Notes: generated by a model from the letters alone, not told the origin. A stretch of DNA of 64,000 nucleotides from Trinickia diaoshuihuensis (GCF_003390925.1 NZ_QUBS01000076.1:32365-96364); one strand, 5' to 3'. Numbered from the stretch's first letter, positions 16,383 through 26,153 are shown. Program-made: numbers and translations.

Positions 16383-17037
16383 CCGGCGCGGGCCGCTCGA
16401 ATTCGGCTTCGACGCGCACTTGCACGTCGTTGCCGACCGCGGGATACCAGCTCGCCAATCCAAACTGCGCACGGCTAAAGGTGCCGTGCGCGGAGAATCC
16501 AAGCGTATCGGCGTGAGTCAGCGGGTTGCGTCCGTATCCATTGAACGCCACGTCGAGTTCGATCGGACGCGTCACCGTCCGTATCGTCAAATCTCCCTCC
16601 AGCTTGCCGCGAGCCGGCCCCGTCGGGACGAAGTGCTTGCCCACGAATCGAATGGTCGGAAACGTCGCCGCGTCGAACATGTCGGGGCCCTTGACCATCT
16701 TGTCCAGTAACGGCACTTTCGTATCGACGCTCGCGGCATCGATCGCCACGTCGACCGAGCTTGCCTCCAATCCGCCCGGCTTCCATTGAAGCGTGCCGCG
16801 CGCGCGGTTAAAGCGCATCACGAAGCGCGAATACTTCAAGTGTTCGACATCGAACGTGATACTCCAATGCTCGGCGTCGAGCGCGTACTCCCCCACCGGC
16901 ACGTGCGCTTCGTCAACGGACACCGTATGCGATACCACCCGTAGCGGCGTGCAGGCCGGGAGCGCGACCGCGCCCATCGCGATGGCGGCCGCGCCCCACA
17001 CCGCCCGATGCATGAGCCAGCGCTCGATCGTCGTCAC
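16360..17037 (-). CDS. YceI-family lipoprotein
   Basis: A 225-residue protein with an N-terminal hydrophobic segment ending in a likely lipobox (VALPAC), so probably a lipid-anchored periplasmic protein. The rest is the YceI lipocalin-like fold ([58 protein letters not shown]), known to bind isoprenoid-type lipids. The GTG start at 17037 is preferred because GGAAGGAAAC lies just upstream; an in-frame ATG at 17013 is the alternative. It is divergent from the TetR gene. It carries a deep overlap with the tdh 3' end. Confidence 0.88.
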   Translation of the reverse strand: MTTIERWLMHRAVWGAAAIAMGAVALPACTPLRVVSHTVSVDEAHVPVGEYALDAEHWSITFDVEHLKYSRFVMRFNRARGTLQWKPGGLEASSVDVAIDAASVDTKVPLLDKMVKGPDMFDAATFPTIRFVGKHFVPTGPARGKLEGDLTIRTVTRPIELDVAFNGYGRNPLTHADTLGFSAHGTFSRAQFGLASWYPAVGNDVQVRVEAEFERPAPVTPSNPE

Positions 17038-17099
17038 TTCGTTTCCTTCCTCGTCTTCGTCGTTCCCAATCGCCGGCCACGCCGAACGTGGCGCCCGGC

Positions 17100-17116
17100 T
17101 CCCGTGAAACCTCACC
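17100..17116 (+). repeat. Dispersed iteron copy
   Basis: TCCCGTGAAACCTCACC matches the origin iteron consensus in the + orientation. It lies between the divergent YceI and TetR genes, about 5.9 kb from the last origin iteron. Confidence 0.8.
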
Positions 17117-17147
17117 TTCGGGCGATAGCTTAGCCGCATGCGCCGCA

Positions 17148-17185
17148 TTGACAAAGGAGAATGATCGTTCTACTCTCGCGATCAT
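17148..17185 (+). promoter_or_regulatory. TetR-gene promoter with overlapping inverted-repeat operator
   Basis: TTGACA (17148-17153), 17-nt spacer, TACTCT (17171-17176). ATGATCG (17161-17167) and CGATCAT (17179-17185) are exact inverse complements, 11 nt apart, and straddle the -10 element. The predicted transcription start falls at or next to the ATG at 17184, so the mRNA may be leaderless. Confidence 0.65.
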
Positions 17186-17858
17186 GAAGAAAGCAATCGA
17201 CGATTCCCTACCGGCTATGCGCGATGCCGAGCGCAAAACATCGGGTCCACGCGAGCGGCTGCTCGATGCCGCCGAGGCGCTGATCTACTCGGGCGGCATT
17301 CATGCCACCGGCGTCGACGCGATCGTTCGCGCCTCGCAGGCCACCCGCAAAAGCTTTTATTCCTACTTCGAGTCCAAAGACGCGCTCGTGGCTGCGGCGC
17401 TCGAGCGCCGGCATCTGCGCTGGATGGACTGGTTCGAGCAAAGCACGCGGCTGACGGGGAGCTCGCCTCGCGCGCGGTTGCTCGGGATGTTCGACGTCTT
17501 GCGCGAATGGTTCGCTTCGCCCGGCTTTCATGGCTGTGCGTTTCTCAATGCGTCGGGCGAGATCGCCTCGCCCGACGATCCGATTCGGATCGTTGCCCGC
17601 GAACACAAGGCGGCGCTACTGCGCTTTATCGAAGCATGCTTTGCATCGTTCGCGGAAGAACAGGACATCGGTGCCCGGCAGGCCGCGGCGCTCGCGCGGC
17701 AATGGCTCGTGCTCGTCGACGGCGCGATCGGCGTGGCGCTCGTGAGCGGATCGCCCGACGCCGCAGCCGACGCGCAAGCCGCCGCTCGGCAATTGCTCGA
17801 TCACGCGGCATCGACGCCGCCCCCGCGCGCTTCGAAGACGAAGCGCGCATCTACCTAG
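17184..17858 (+). CDS. TetR/AcrR-family regulator
   Basis: A 224-residue TetR-type repressor. The N-terminal helix-turn-helix (ERLLDAAEALIYSGGIHATG, then IVRASQATRKSFYSYFESKD) spans residues about 24-70. The C-terminal ligand domain contains GFHGCAFLNASGEI, typical of a subgroup linked to reductive or electrophile-stress genes. The C-terminal 15 residues are Pro- and Lys-rich. It is followed after 9 nt by a DUF1348 gene that is probably in the same operon. Autoregulation is suggested by the palindrome over its promoter. Confidence 0.9.
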   Translation: MKKAIDDSLPAMRDAERKTSGPRERLLDAAEALIYSGGIHATGVDAIVRASQATRKSFYSYFESKDALVAAALERRHLRWMDWFEQSTRLTGSSPRARLLGMFDVLREWFASPGFHGCAFLNASGEIASPDDPIRIVAREHKAALLRFIEACFASFAEEQDIGARQAAALARQWLVLVDGAIGVALVSGSPDAAADAQAAARQLLDHAASTPPPRASKTKRAST

Positions 17859-17867
17859 GAGAAACAT

Positions 17868-18353
17868 ATGCCCGATAGTAGTCCTAACGAAACGCGGCCG
17901 CCGTTGCCGCCCTTCACGCTCGAAACCGCCAAGCAGAAAGTGCGGGCGGCCGAGGACGGTTGGAATACGAGGGATCCGGAGCGCGTCGCGCTCGCGTACA
18001 CGCCGGAAAGCGTATGGCGCAACCGAGCCGAGTTCGTGACGGGCCGCGCGCAAATCGTCGCTTTCTTGCAGCGCAAGTGGGCCAAGGAGCTCGACTACCG
18101 GCTCATCAAAGAGCTTTGGGCGCATGACGGCAACCGTATCGCGGTTCGCTTCGCCTACGAGTGGCACGACGATTCGGGCAACTGGTTTCGCTCGTTCGGC
18201 AACGAGAATTGGGAGTTCGACGAACGAGGGTTGATGGCGCGCCGCTTCGCCTGCATCAACGATTTGCCGATCCGCGAAAGCGATCGTCTGTATCGTTGGC
18301 CGCTCGGCCGGCGGCCCGACGATCATCCGGGGCTCTTCGAACTAGGCCTCTAA
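17868..18353 (+). CDS. DUF1348 NTF2-like protein
   Basis: A 161-residue protein of the DUF1348 family with an NTF2-like cone fold. The stretches [20 protein letters not shown] and [20 protein letters not shown] are characteristic, as is the end rich in Trp and Arg. AGGAGAAAC precedes the ATG. Proteins of this fold often act as small hydrolases, isomerases or ligand binders, and DUF1348 genes often accompany TetR genes, but the activity is unknown. Cytoplasmic: no signal peptide. Confidence 0.88.
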   Translation: MPDSSPNETRPPLPPFTLETAKQKVRAAEDGWNTRDPERVALAYTPESVWRNRAEFVTGRAQIVAFLQRKWAKELDYRLIKELWAHDGNRIAVRFAYEWHDDSGNWFRSFGNENWEFDERGLMARRFACINDLPIRESDRLYRWPLGRRPDDHPGLFELGL

Positions 18354-18534
18354 TCGCGCGCGTCGTCCATCCGGCCTGCGGCCCGAGCCTTGCTCGCGTC
18401 GCTCGTCGCGCTCGCGAGCCGTCTGGGATCATCCCGTGTTCAGATTGCTGTAGTAGAGTGCGCGACGAACGGCGCAATGCCGGAAGAACGGGACGAACGA
18501 ACGACGCCGGCGGCGGCCGGCAAACGGAGAGGAC

Positions 18535-19074
18535 ATGCGTTTCAGGATGGCGGCTGCGCGCGGCATCGGCGTGCGCGCGGCGAAGGCGATATCGGCCGTC
18601 GTGCTCGGGACGATCGCGTCCACGATGATGCCGGCGCAAGCCCAGGCGGCAGATTGGTGCGGCGGCGGCATATGGGTCGACGCGATGCTTGCGTCGCATC
18701 ACATTCATCCGAAGCAATCGTTCGAAGACGTTAATCCGGGGTTGGGCGTCGAGTGCTGGCTCAACGGCCAATGGGCCCTGACGGCGGGCGGGTTCCGCAA
18801 TTCGCTTTCTCATCCGTCATGGTATGGCGGTGGTGTCTGGGCGCCGGAATTCGCGCATTGGGGCTTTGTCCGCTTGGCCGTCATGGGCGGCCTGATCTCG
18901 GGATACAACTACGGCAGCTACGGCTTCGGTCACGACCATTCGATCGGACCCGTGGCAGCGCCCGTCGTGATGGTCACGTATAAGCACGTGGGGATGAACT
19001 TCATCCTGATTCCGCCGATTCCCTCCGATAACCTGCCGTTCACGGTCGGGTTTCAGTTGAAAGTGGGATTCTGA
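18535..19074 (+). CDS. Putative small outer-membrane beta-barrel protein, unknown function
   Basis: A 179-residue protein with a long signal peptide ending in AQAQAADW (cleavage likely about residue 39). The mature part alternates polar and aromatic residues and ends in Phe after KVGF, the usual signal for outer-membrane insertion. Segments such as VECWLNGQWALTAGGFRNS, then LSHPSWYGGGVWAPEF, look like strands of a small barrel with some resemblance to lipid A-modifying enzymes, but I cannot assign a family. GAGAGGAC precedes the ATG. Transcription is probably independent of the DUF1348 gene, 181 nt upstream. Confidence 0.7.
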   Translation: MRFRMAAARGIGVRAAKAISAVVLGTIASTMMPAQAQAADWCGGGIWVDAMLASHHIHPKQSFEDVNPGLGVECWLNGQWALTAGGFRNSLSHPSWYGGGVWAPEFAHWGFVRLAVMGGLISGYNYGSYGFGHDHSIGPVAAPVVMVTYKHVGMNFILIPPIPSDNLPFTVGFQLKVGF

Positions 19075-20094
19075 CGATTCCCGGAAAAGCTCACCATTGG
19101 CTTGGACGGATCGACACGTCGGTGCCGGCGGCTAGGCGGGTTGGACGGAACGGTCGTCTGTCGACGGCAGCCAACCTTCTTTCGCATTCGATGAAGCAAC
19201 TCCCGGAAAGGCTCACCTCACTGTGAGCCGGACGGCGAAGTACTGACCCGGGGGTGAGGTTTTTCGGGAGCCGTAAATCGCGACCAAGAGTCTGTCCGGC
19301 TCCACGCGTATGGGCAGTTCAGCACAGTCCCTGCATCATGATGACGCGGCAGAAACTGCGTTAGGTGAGTGTTTTCGGGAGGTTATATGCCCGCAAAGCA
19401 CTTGCCGCTCGAGCCGGTATTGCCGGTGCGCCCAACGTGGAAAAGGATCCCGCGATTCGCCGAAGGTGAAGGTTTTCGGGAGCGCTCTACACGTTAGGCG
19501 CGGCGACGCAGCGGCATTCAGCCGTGAGGTGAGCTTTTGCGGGAGCCGGCTGCCCGGCGTCCGGGCTCGAGTTTTTGCGTGCCCTCCCGGCTAGCGAGTA
19601 TGTCTTTGCTTCACCCGTCGTGCAAAAAAGAAATGCCTTTGCTCGACGTTGTTTCGACGCGCGCTCGCACTCCATCCACCCGCCCGGCGACGGGCGCACT
19701 GACCGGGATGGCGGTGTGGCCGGTCCCACAAGCTCCTGAGCGAGGGCGGCGTCGAGGCCGTGCAGCGCAACGCGGACTAGAACCCATCGACGGCGTCTCT
19801 GGCATGCAACATGCTTATTTGTCCGATCGAGCATTCGTGTCGCCGCTTTCGAGGCGAACGTGAGGATCAGGTGCGCCTATGAACTCGCCAACGCGCTGCG
19901 GCCATCTGCTCCCTTGCGATCGGTCCAAGTTCCCGATGCTTTGCCGCGCAGCGTTTGCTGCGGGTGAAGGGGTCGCGGCGCGATTTCCCCCACTCCCGGT
20001 TACGACTCGACGCGCAGATCCGACAGCCGAGGCACTGCTGTTGGTTTTTTGCGCGCCCGACGCATATCTTTGCTGAATCGGATTAGGGACTCCT
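19075..20094. other. Gene-poor region with six dispersed iterons
   Basis: This 1.02-kb gap has no convincing gene. Its first half holds six iteron copies; the second half (19545-20094) shows no clear feature apart from the approach to the large kinase gene. Possible eroded coding sequence is not excluded. Confidence 0.65.
19079..19544. repeat. Cluster of six dispersed iterons
   Basis: + strand copies at 19079-19095 and 19201-19217; minus-strand copies at 19253-19269, 19364-19380, 19465-19481 and 19528-19544. All match TCCCGNAAANSCTCACC closely; 19079 is identical to the origin copy at 10247. The two + copies face the four minus copies. Confidence 0.88.
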
Positions 20095-23000
20095 ATGAGC
20101 GACGGATCTAGCATGTTGCCCAACAACGACACCCACGATTTCCTGGCCGGCGGTGGAGAGCTCGGCGAACTCATCCGCGGCCATGACTGGCGCTCCACCG
20201 AACTCGGCGATCCGGCGCACTGGCCTTTGAACTTGAGGCTCGCGTTGCGCATCATCCTGAACTCGCGTCAGCCGATGTGGATCGGCTGGGGTGCGTCGCT
20301 GGTCTTTTTTTATAACGATGCCTATCGGTCGATCATCGGCGGCAAGCATCCGTGGGCGATCGGGCGCCCGACCACCGAAGTCTGGAGCGAAATCTGGGAC
20401 GACATCGGCCCGATGCTCGAACTCGTCATGAGCGGCCGCGAGGCGATATACGTGGAAGCGCAGCCGCTGATCATGGAGCGCAACGGCTATCGCGAAGAAA
20501 CGTACTACACGTTCTCTTATAGCCCGATCCCGAACGACGACGGCAGTATCGGCGGGATGATCTGCGCGAACACGGACGATACGCAGCGTGTGATCGGAGA
20601 GCGGCAGCTTGCCTTGCTACGCGATCTTGCGGCGGGCGCCACCGATGCGCGTAGCTTGCAAGAGGCGAGCGAACGCAGTGTCCGGGCACTGGAGCGGCAT
20701 ACCCGTGATCTGCCCTTCGCGATGCTCTACCTGGCGCGCTCCGGCACTGGAGACGTCGAACTCGTCGGCACCTCGGGGATCGAGCGCGGAGATGAAGCGG
20801 CGCCGGTGCGCTTGCCGGCCGAGCGCGTCGCGCTGTGGCCCGTACAGGAGGCGCTGCGCACCCACCGGCCCGTCCTCGTGCCGAACCTGCGCGCGCTCAC
20901 TACCTCGCCGTTGCCCGCCGGCCCGTGGCAGGAGCCGCCGTCGCAAGGCGTCGTGATGCCGATTTTGCCTTCGGGAGAAAGCGGTCACGCGGGCGCACTC
21001 GTCGTCGGCTTGAATCCGTTCCGTCTATTCGACGAGCATTATCGCGACTTTCTCAGCCTCGTCGCCGGCCAGATCGGCGCGGCCTTGGCGCATGCGCAAG
21101 CTTATGAGGAAGAGCGCCGGCGCGCCGAGGCGTTGGCCGAGATCGACCGCGCTAAAACGGCGTTCTTTTCGAACGTCAGCCATGAATTTCGCACGCCGCT
21201 CACGCTCATGCTCGGGCCGATCGAGGACGCACTCGGCGATACGGGCCATGCGGCGCTCCCCTCGCCCCAGCGGCAACGGCTCGTGACGGCGCATCGCAAT
21301 GGCTTGCGCTTGCTCAAGCTCGTGAATTCGTTACTCGATTTCTCGCGTATCGAAGCGGGAAGAGTCGCCGCCACCTTCGAGCCCACCGATCTCTCCAAAT
21401 TGACGGCCGAGCTTGCATCGAACTTCGAATCGGCTACCGAACGCGCCCGGCTCTCGCTCTCGATCGAGTGTGAGCCGCTACCACAGCCCGTCTACGTGGA
21501 TCGGGACATGTGGGAGAAGATCGTCCTGAACTTGCTGTCGAACGCGTTCAAGTTCACGTTCGAAGGCGGGATCGGCGTTGCCACGCACCCGTCTGCGGAT
21601 GGAACCGGTGTTGAAGTGATCGTGCGCGATACGGGCGTGGGCATTCCCGAACCCGAATTGCCGCGGTTATTCGAGCGGTTCCACCGCGTCGAGGGACAAC
21701 GGAGCCGTTCGTTCGAGGGGTCGGGTATCGGGCTCGCGCTCGTTCAGGAATTGGTCAAGCTCCATGGCGGCACCATCGCGGTGACCAGCGAGGTGGGACG
21801 CGGCACGACGATCGCGGTCCGCCTGCCGTTCGGCTACGCGCATTTGCCGGCCGAGCACGTCAGTTCGGCGCACACGCCCTCGCAGCGGTCGGGGCGCGTC
21901 GATGCCTATGTGGAAGAGGCGCTGCGCTGGCTTCCGCTCGACGACGAACCGGCAGGCGAGCGCGAGGACGACGCATCGCTCGAGCGCGAAAGCGACGTGC
22001 CGGAATGGTCGTTCGGCGACGGTACGGTGGGCGCTCGCGTCGTAGTCGCCGACGACAACGCCGACATGCGCGATTACATCGGCCGCATGTTGCGCACGCG
22101 TTGGGAAGTGGAGACGGTGGCCGACGGGCAAGCGGCGCTCGATGCGATTCGTCGTCGCAAACCCGATCTCGTCTTGAGCGATGTGATGATGCCGGTGCTC
22201 GACGGCTTCGGGTTGCTACGCGAAATCCGCAACGATCCGCAATTGCGCGATCTGCCGTTCGTCATGCTCTCCGCGCGCGCGGGCGAGGAGGCGCGCGTCG
22301 GAGGGCTCGAATCGGGCGCCGACGACTATTTGACGAAGCCGTTCTCGGCTCGGGAGCTGATGGCGCGCATCCATGCGAATTTGCAGATGGCACGGTTGCG
22401 GCGCGATGCGACGCGCGAACTGCTCGAGAGCGAGGCGCGCTTTCGAAACATGGCCAACCATGCCCCCGTGATGATGTGGGTCAGCGAGCCGAGCGGGTCG
22501 CTCACCTATTTGAATCGGCTCTGGTGCGAGTTTACGGGCCAAGCGCTGGAAGACGCGTTGGGGGCGGGCGCATGGGAGGCGTTGCATCCGGAAGATCGTC
22601 AGCACTACGAAGCTTCGTTCAAAGCGGCGAACGAGCGCGGCGAACCGTTCAGCGCGGAATGCCGGGTGCGCCGCGCGGACGGCGTGTATCGCTGGGCGCT
22701 CAGCGCCGCGGCCCCGCGTTTCAGCGACGATGGGACCTTTCTCGGCTATATCGGTTCGATTATCGATATCACCCATCGCAAGGAGGCCGAACGCATCTTG
22801 CAGGAGGCGAACGTGGTGCTCGAACGTCGCGTGGCCGCGGCCATCGCCGAGCGCGTGCACACGGAAGCGCAACTGCGGCAGGCGCAAAAGATGGAGGCGA
22901 TCGGCAAGCTCACGGGTGGCGTCGCGCACGACTTCAACAATGTGCTGCAGGTGATTGCGGGCAACCTGCAGTTATTGAGCCGCGACGTCGCGGGCAACTT

Positions 23001-24537
23001 GCGGGCGGAACAGCGTTTGCAGACCGCGATCGCCGCGACTTCGCGCGGCTCGCGCCTCGCCTCGCAATTGCTGGCGTTCGGGCGCAGGCAACCCCTTTCT
23101 CCGAAGAGCGTGAACCTGGGGCGGCTCATACGCGGCATCGACGATATGCTGCGGCGCTCATTGGGCGAAGGAGTCGAGATCGAAACGGTGATCACGGGTG
23201 GCCTGTGGAATACGTTCGTCGATACCGTGCAGGTCGAAAACGCGCTCTTGAATCTCGCGATCAACGCGCGTGACGCGATGCAGGGCCAGGGCAAGCTCAC
23301 GATCGAGGCCGGCAATGCATTCCTCGACGATACGTACGTCGCGCGTCACGGCGATGTGGCGGCGGGGCAATACGTCATGGTCGCCGTTACCGATACCGGT
23401 TGCGGGATTCCGAGCGAGCTGCTGGAACGCGTATTCGAGCCTTTCTATACGACCAAGCCGGAAGGCCAAGGCACGGGCCTCGGCTTGAGCATGGTGTACG
23501 GCTTCGTCAAACAATCGGGCGGGCATATCAAGATCTACAGCGAGGTGGGACACGGAACGACGGTGCGCATTTACCTGCCGCGCGCGCAGCAGCCGGAAGA
23601 CGTCGAAACGGATCTGGAGACGGGGGCCGTCACGGGCGGCACCGAGACGATCCTTGTCGTCGAGGACGACGAAGACGTGCGCGGTACTGTCGTCGATCTG
23701 CTTTCCGAGCTTGGCTATCGCGTGCTGAGGGCGAAGGATGCGCAAAGCGCTTTGGCGATCGTCGAGAGCGGAGTGCCGATCGATCTGCTTTTCACCGACG
23801 TGGTCATGCCGGGGCCGCTCAGCAGTCCCGAACTGGCCCGCAGGGCGCGCGAACGCCTGCCGAACATTGCCGTACTCTTTACTTCCGGCTACACGGACAA
23901 CGCGATCGTCCATGGCGGCCGGCTCGACGACGGGGTGGACTTGCTCAGCAAACCGTACAGCCGGGAGGCGATGGCGCGTAAGATTCGCTATGTCCTGCGC
24001 AATCAAGCACGCGCTCAAACGGCGCCGCCGGAGAAGCCCATCCTCACCGCACCGGCGCACGAGGTGGTGCCGGACGCGTCGCGTTTGGCCGCGCGCGTGC
24101 TGTTGGTGGACGATGACGCGATGGTGCGCTTCACGACGGCCGACATGCTGACCTACCTCGGCCATGTCGTGACCGAAGCCGGCGACGCGACCGACGCGTT
24201 GAGGCTCCTGAGCGAGCGCGCGTTCGATGTGATCGTCACCGATATCTCATTGCCGGATTTGTCTGGCGACGAGCTTGCCATGCGCGCCCTCGCGTTGCAG
24301 CCGGGCCTGCGCGTGATATTCGCGACCGGCTATGATGCGCTGCCCGAGGATAGCGATCATCAAGCGCTCGCGGGCGCGATGCTGCTGCGAAAGCCGTACA
24401 ACAAGGAGCGAATCGAGGAAGCGATGAATGCCGCCATGGCAGCGCGTTTGGCGGCGGGCGCTTCGCCTGCGGTCATCGAAGAGCGGGCGACACCGGCCGT
24501 GTCTTCCAACCTGGCGAAGCGGATGCCGTCGATATGA
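20095..24537 (+). CDS. Large hybrid histidine kinase with two kinase cores and three receivers
   Basis: A 1480-residue cytoplasmic sensor; no membrane segment or signal peptide. Order: PAS-like domain (about residues 30-175), GAF-like domain (about 180-335), first HisKA with SHEFRTPLTLML (His at about 363) and its ATPase domain, receiver 1 (LVLSDVMMP, Asp about 696), PAS domain (about 785-905), second HisKA with VAHDFNNVL (His about 945) and ATPase domain (GTGLGLSMVYGF), receiver 2 (LLFTDVVMPG, Asp about 1235) and receiver 3 (VIVTDISLPD, Asp about 1383). Both cores keep their N and G boxes. The order suggests an internal phosphorelay. No dedicated output regulator is adjacent. Start ATG 20095 has only a weak ribosome-binding site. 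Confidence 0.92.
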   Translation: MSDGSSMLPNNDTHDFLAGGGELGELIRGHDWRSTELGDPAHWPLNLRLALRIILNSRQPMWIGWGASLVFFYNDAYRSIIGGKHPWAIGRPTTEVWSEIWDDIGPMLELVMSGREAIYVEAQPLIMERNGYREETYYTFSYSPIPNDDGSIGGMICANTDDTQRVIGERQLALLRDLAAGATDARSLQEASERSVRALERHTRDLPFAMLYLARSGTGDVELVGTSGIERGDEAAPVRLPAERVALWPVQEALRTHRPVLVPNLRALTTSPLPAGPWQEPPSQGVVMPILPSGESGHAGALVVGLNPFRLFDEHYRDFLSLVAGQIGAALAHAQAYEEERRRAEALAEIDRAKTAFFSNVSHEFRTPLTLMLGPIEDALGDTGHAALPSPQRQRLVTAHRNGLRLLKLVNSLLDFSRIEAGRVAATFEPTDLSKLTAELASNFESATERARLSLSIECEPLPQPVYVDRDMWEKIVLNLLSNAFKFTFEGGIGVATHPSADGTGVEVIVRDTGVGIPEPELPRLFERFHRVEGQRSRSFEGSGIGLALVQELVKLHGGTIAVTSEVGRGTTIAVRLPFGYAHLPAEHVSSAHTPSQRSGRVDAYVEEALRWLPLDDEPAGEREDDASLERESDVPEWSFGDGTVGARVVVADDNADMRDYIGRMLRTRWEVETVADGQAALDAIRRRKPDLVLSDVMMPVLDGFGLLREIRNDPQLRDLPFVMLSARAGEEARVGGLESGADDYLTKPFSARELMARIHANLQMARLRRDATRELLESEARFRNMANHAPVMMWVSEPSGSLTYLNRLWCEFTGQALEDALGAGAWEALHPEDRQHYEASFKAANERGEPFSAECRVRRADGVYRWALSAAAPRFSDDGTFLGYIGSIIDITHRKEAERILQEANVVLERRVAAAIAERVHTEAQLRQAQKMEAIGKLTGGVAHDFNNVLQVIAGNLQLLSRDVAGNLRAEQRLQTAIAATSRGSRLASQLLAFGRRQPLSPKSVNLGRLIRGIDDMLRRSLGEGVEIETVITGGLWNTFVDTVQVENALLNLAINARDAMQGQGKLTIEAGNAFLDDTYVARHGDVAAGQYVMVAVTDTGCGIPSELLERVFEPFYTTKPEGQGTGLGLSMVYGFVKQSGGHIKIYSEVGHGTTVRIYLPRAQQPEDVETDLETGAVTGGTETILVVEDDEDVRGTVVDLLSELGYRVLRAKDAQSALAIVESGVPIDLLFTDVVMPGPLSSPELARRARERLPNIAVLFTSGYTDNAIVHGGRLDDGVDLLSKPYSREAMARKIRYVLRNQARAQTAPPEKPILTAPAHEVVPDASRLAARVLLVDDDAMVRFTTADMLTYLGHVVTEAGDATDALRLLSERAFDVIVTDISLPDLSGDELAMRALALQPGLRVIFATGYDALPEDSDHQALAGAMLLRKPYNKERIEEAMNAAMAARLAAGASPAVIEERATPAVSSNLAKRMPSI

Positions 24538-25212
24538 ATGCGGCTTGCGCCGCCTCGGGAAGGGTGAGGAGATTCGGGAGCATCGCAGCCGATCGCGTTG
24601 CCGCGCGATTCAATCCCGAAAATCCTCACCTTTTAGGGACTCGGGTCTACTAAGGTGAGAACTTTCGGGAGGTCGAGGCCGATCTGTTTTTCGCGTGCGG
24701 ATGCAACGAAGGGTAGGATTAATCGGACTTTGTTGTAGGAATTATGCAATGCATGCGTGAAAACGATTATGAGAGAAATATCGCAATGTCGCTGATCGTA
24801 CGTTAATCTCGGGTGAAAGCACCCACAATGCTCGGGCGCCGTTTAGCCGGCCGCCGTGGCCTTACGCTAGGGGCTGCGCACGAAGGCGCGCGCGCGATGA
24901 TAAAGTAGGCTATCGCGCCGAAACGTCCGACGAAAGCCGGGCTGCACCGTGCACGCGCGGGCGCGACGCATGATCGGCGGCGGTTGGAACGTTCCGTGCA
25001 TATGAAACGGTACCCTGGCTTTTTGCAGTTTTGCTTTTTGCCGATTTTGTATCGATAATTCAAGCCGACACCGCTTGACCACGATCGTGCGCTGCCTTTC
25101 CTGGTACGCGCCCGTGGACGGCTGCAACTTTGCGACTGCGAGTCGAGTATGATTCGGCTCGGGTCAACTGGGGATTTAGCGCCCCCCGCATCAACCATAA
25201 CCGGAATCATCG
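24538..25212. other. Intergenic region with three dispersed iterons
   Basis: A 675-base gap. The first 135 bases hold three iterons; the rest contains AT-rich patches around 24700-24800 and 25015-25070 that may include the promoter of the H-NS-like gene. No gene is seen. Confidence 0.65.
24563..24670. repeat. Three dispersed iterons
   Basis: GGTGAGGAGATTCGGGA (24563-24579, minus), TCCCGAAAATCCTCACC (24614-24630, plus) and GGTGAGAACTTTCGGGA (24654-24670, minus), alternating in orientation. Confidence 0.85.
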
Positions 25213-25458
25213 ATGGAACAGCTTGAAGGCGAAGCTCGCGAACGGCTGATTCGCTGGCTGCGACGCCGCATGGACGAATACGGCATTACCGTGGAAGCCG
25301 TTGCCGAATCGATTTCCGCCGATAAGGCGGCGGAACGCCCGATTCTTTATCGCGACGCGATGGGCAACACATGGGACGGGTACGGGGATCCGCCCGATTG
25401 GCTGCGCCGCGCCGTGGCGGCCGGTCAGCAAATGGACTTTTTTCGCTGCGAAAGCTAA
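25213..25458 (+). CDS. Short H-NS-family protein with atypical DNA-binding loop
   Basis: An 81-residue protein. The C-terminal part (PILYRDAMGNTWDGYGDPPD, then WLRRAV) aligns with the H-NS/Bv3F DNA-binding domain found in many short Burkholderia H-NS-like proteins. The usual basic loop (TWSGRGRxPxW-like) is replaced by TWDGYGDPPDW, with two Asp where Arg or Lys is expected. The N-terminal 40 residues could form a short oligomerisation helix. Members are xenogeneic silencers or nucleoid proteins; the altered loop may weaken DNA binding. Confidence 0.75.
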   Translation: MEQLEGEARERLIRWLRRRMDEYGITVEAVAESISADKAAERPILYRDAMGNTWDGYGDPPDWLRRAVAAGQQMDFFRCES

Positions 25459-25466
25459 TGCGCCGC

Positions 25467-26153
25467 TTAGTTAGCGCGTGAGTCTTCGAGGGATGGGGGT
25501 GCGGCCGCTTGATCGGCCGGCCATTGATTCTCATAGACGCATTCGCCGACCGGCATTCGCTTGGCCCATTGCTCGAGTTCGAGCATCGGCTTCGGATAAA
25601 AGCCTTCCACGTGACCGAGGCAAAGAATGGCAACCGGTTTCGCACCGGTCGGCATCCGCATCAGCGTGCGCACTTCGTCGACGTCGAATAGCGATACCCA
25701 TCCCATACCGAGACCCTCGGCACGCGCGGCAAGCCACATGTTTTGAATGGCGCAGGCCACCGATGCCAAATCCATCTCGGGCAACGTGCGACGGCCGAAA
25801 ACATGCCGCTCGCGGCCGTCCATCAGGGCCATGACGAGCAACTCGCCGCATTCGAGCATGCCCTCCACCTTGAGCCGCATGAATTCGTCGTGGCGCTCGC
25901 CGAGCGCGTCGGCGGTGCGCACGCGCTCGCTTTCCACCGCGGCATGGAGCGCGCTGCGCAGCGCCGGATCGGTGATGCGCGCAATCCGCCATGGCTGCAT
26001 GAAACCGACGCTCGGTGCGTGGTGGGCGGCGTCGATCAGGCGCGCGAGAACTTGCGCGTCTACCGCACCCGGCACGAAATGCCGCATATCGCGCCGTTCG
26101 TAGATCGCGCGATAAACGGCCGCGCGTTCATCATCGTTGAATTGCATCGCCAT
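25467..26153 (-). CDS. bluB: 5,6-dimethylbenzimidazole synthase BluB
   Basis: A 228-residue flavin-destructase of the nitroreductase fold, normal BluB length. It cleaves reduced FMN with oxygen to make the lower ligand of cobalamin. Family features: ERRDMRHFVPGAVD (FMN contact), HHAPSVGFMQPWR and GLGMGWVSLFDVDEVRTLMR, typical of BluB rather than generic nitroreductases. No other cob gene or evident cobalamin riboswitch is near. The ATG at 26153 is chosen; a second ATG two codons later is also possible. It converges with the H-NS-like gene with 8 nt between. Confidence 0.93.
   Translation of the reverse strand: MAMQFNDDERAAVYRAIYERRDMRHFVPGAVDAQVLARLIDAAHHAPSVGFMQPWRIARITDPALRSALHAAVESERVRTADALGERHDEFMRLKVEGMLECGELLVMALMDGRERHVFGRRTLPEMDLASVACAIQNMWLAARAEGLGMGWVSLFDVDEVRTLMRMPTGAKPVAILCLGHVEGFYPKPMLELEQWAKRMPVGECVYENQWPADQAAAPPSLEDSRAN

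Noticed and set aside
17161..17187. Eight-codon leader peptide overlapping the TetR start
   Set aside because: The ribosome-binding site would be only 1 nt from the start codon, and the predicted transcript begins after it.
19487..19834. 115-residue minus-strand frame in the iteron-containing gap
   Set aside because: No ribosome-binding site, no recognisable family, overlaps an iteron, and looks like random high-GC sequence.
22005..23273. Alternative plus-strand frame in the large kinase gene
   Set aside because: Arg-rich shadow; the kinase frame is continuous with intact domains.
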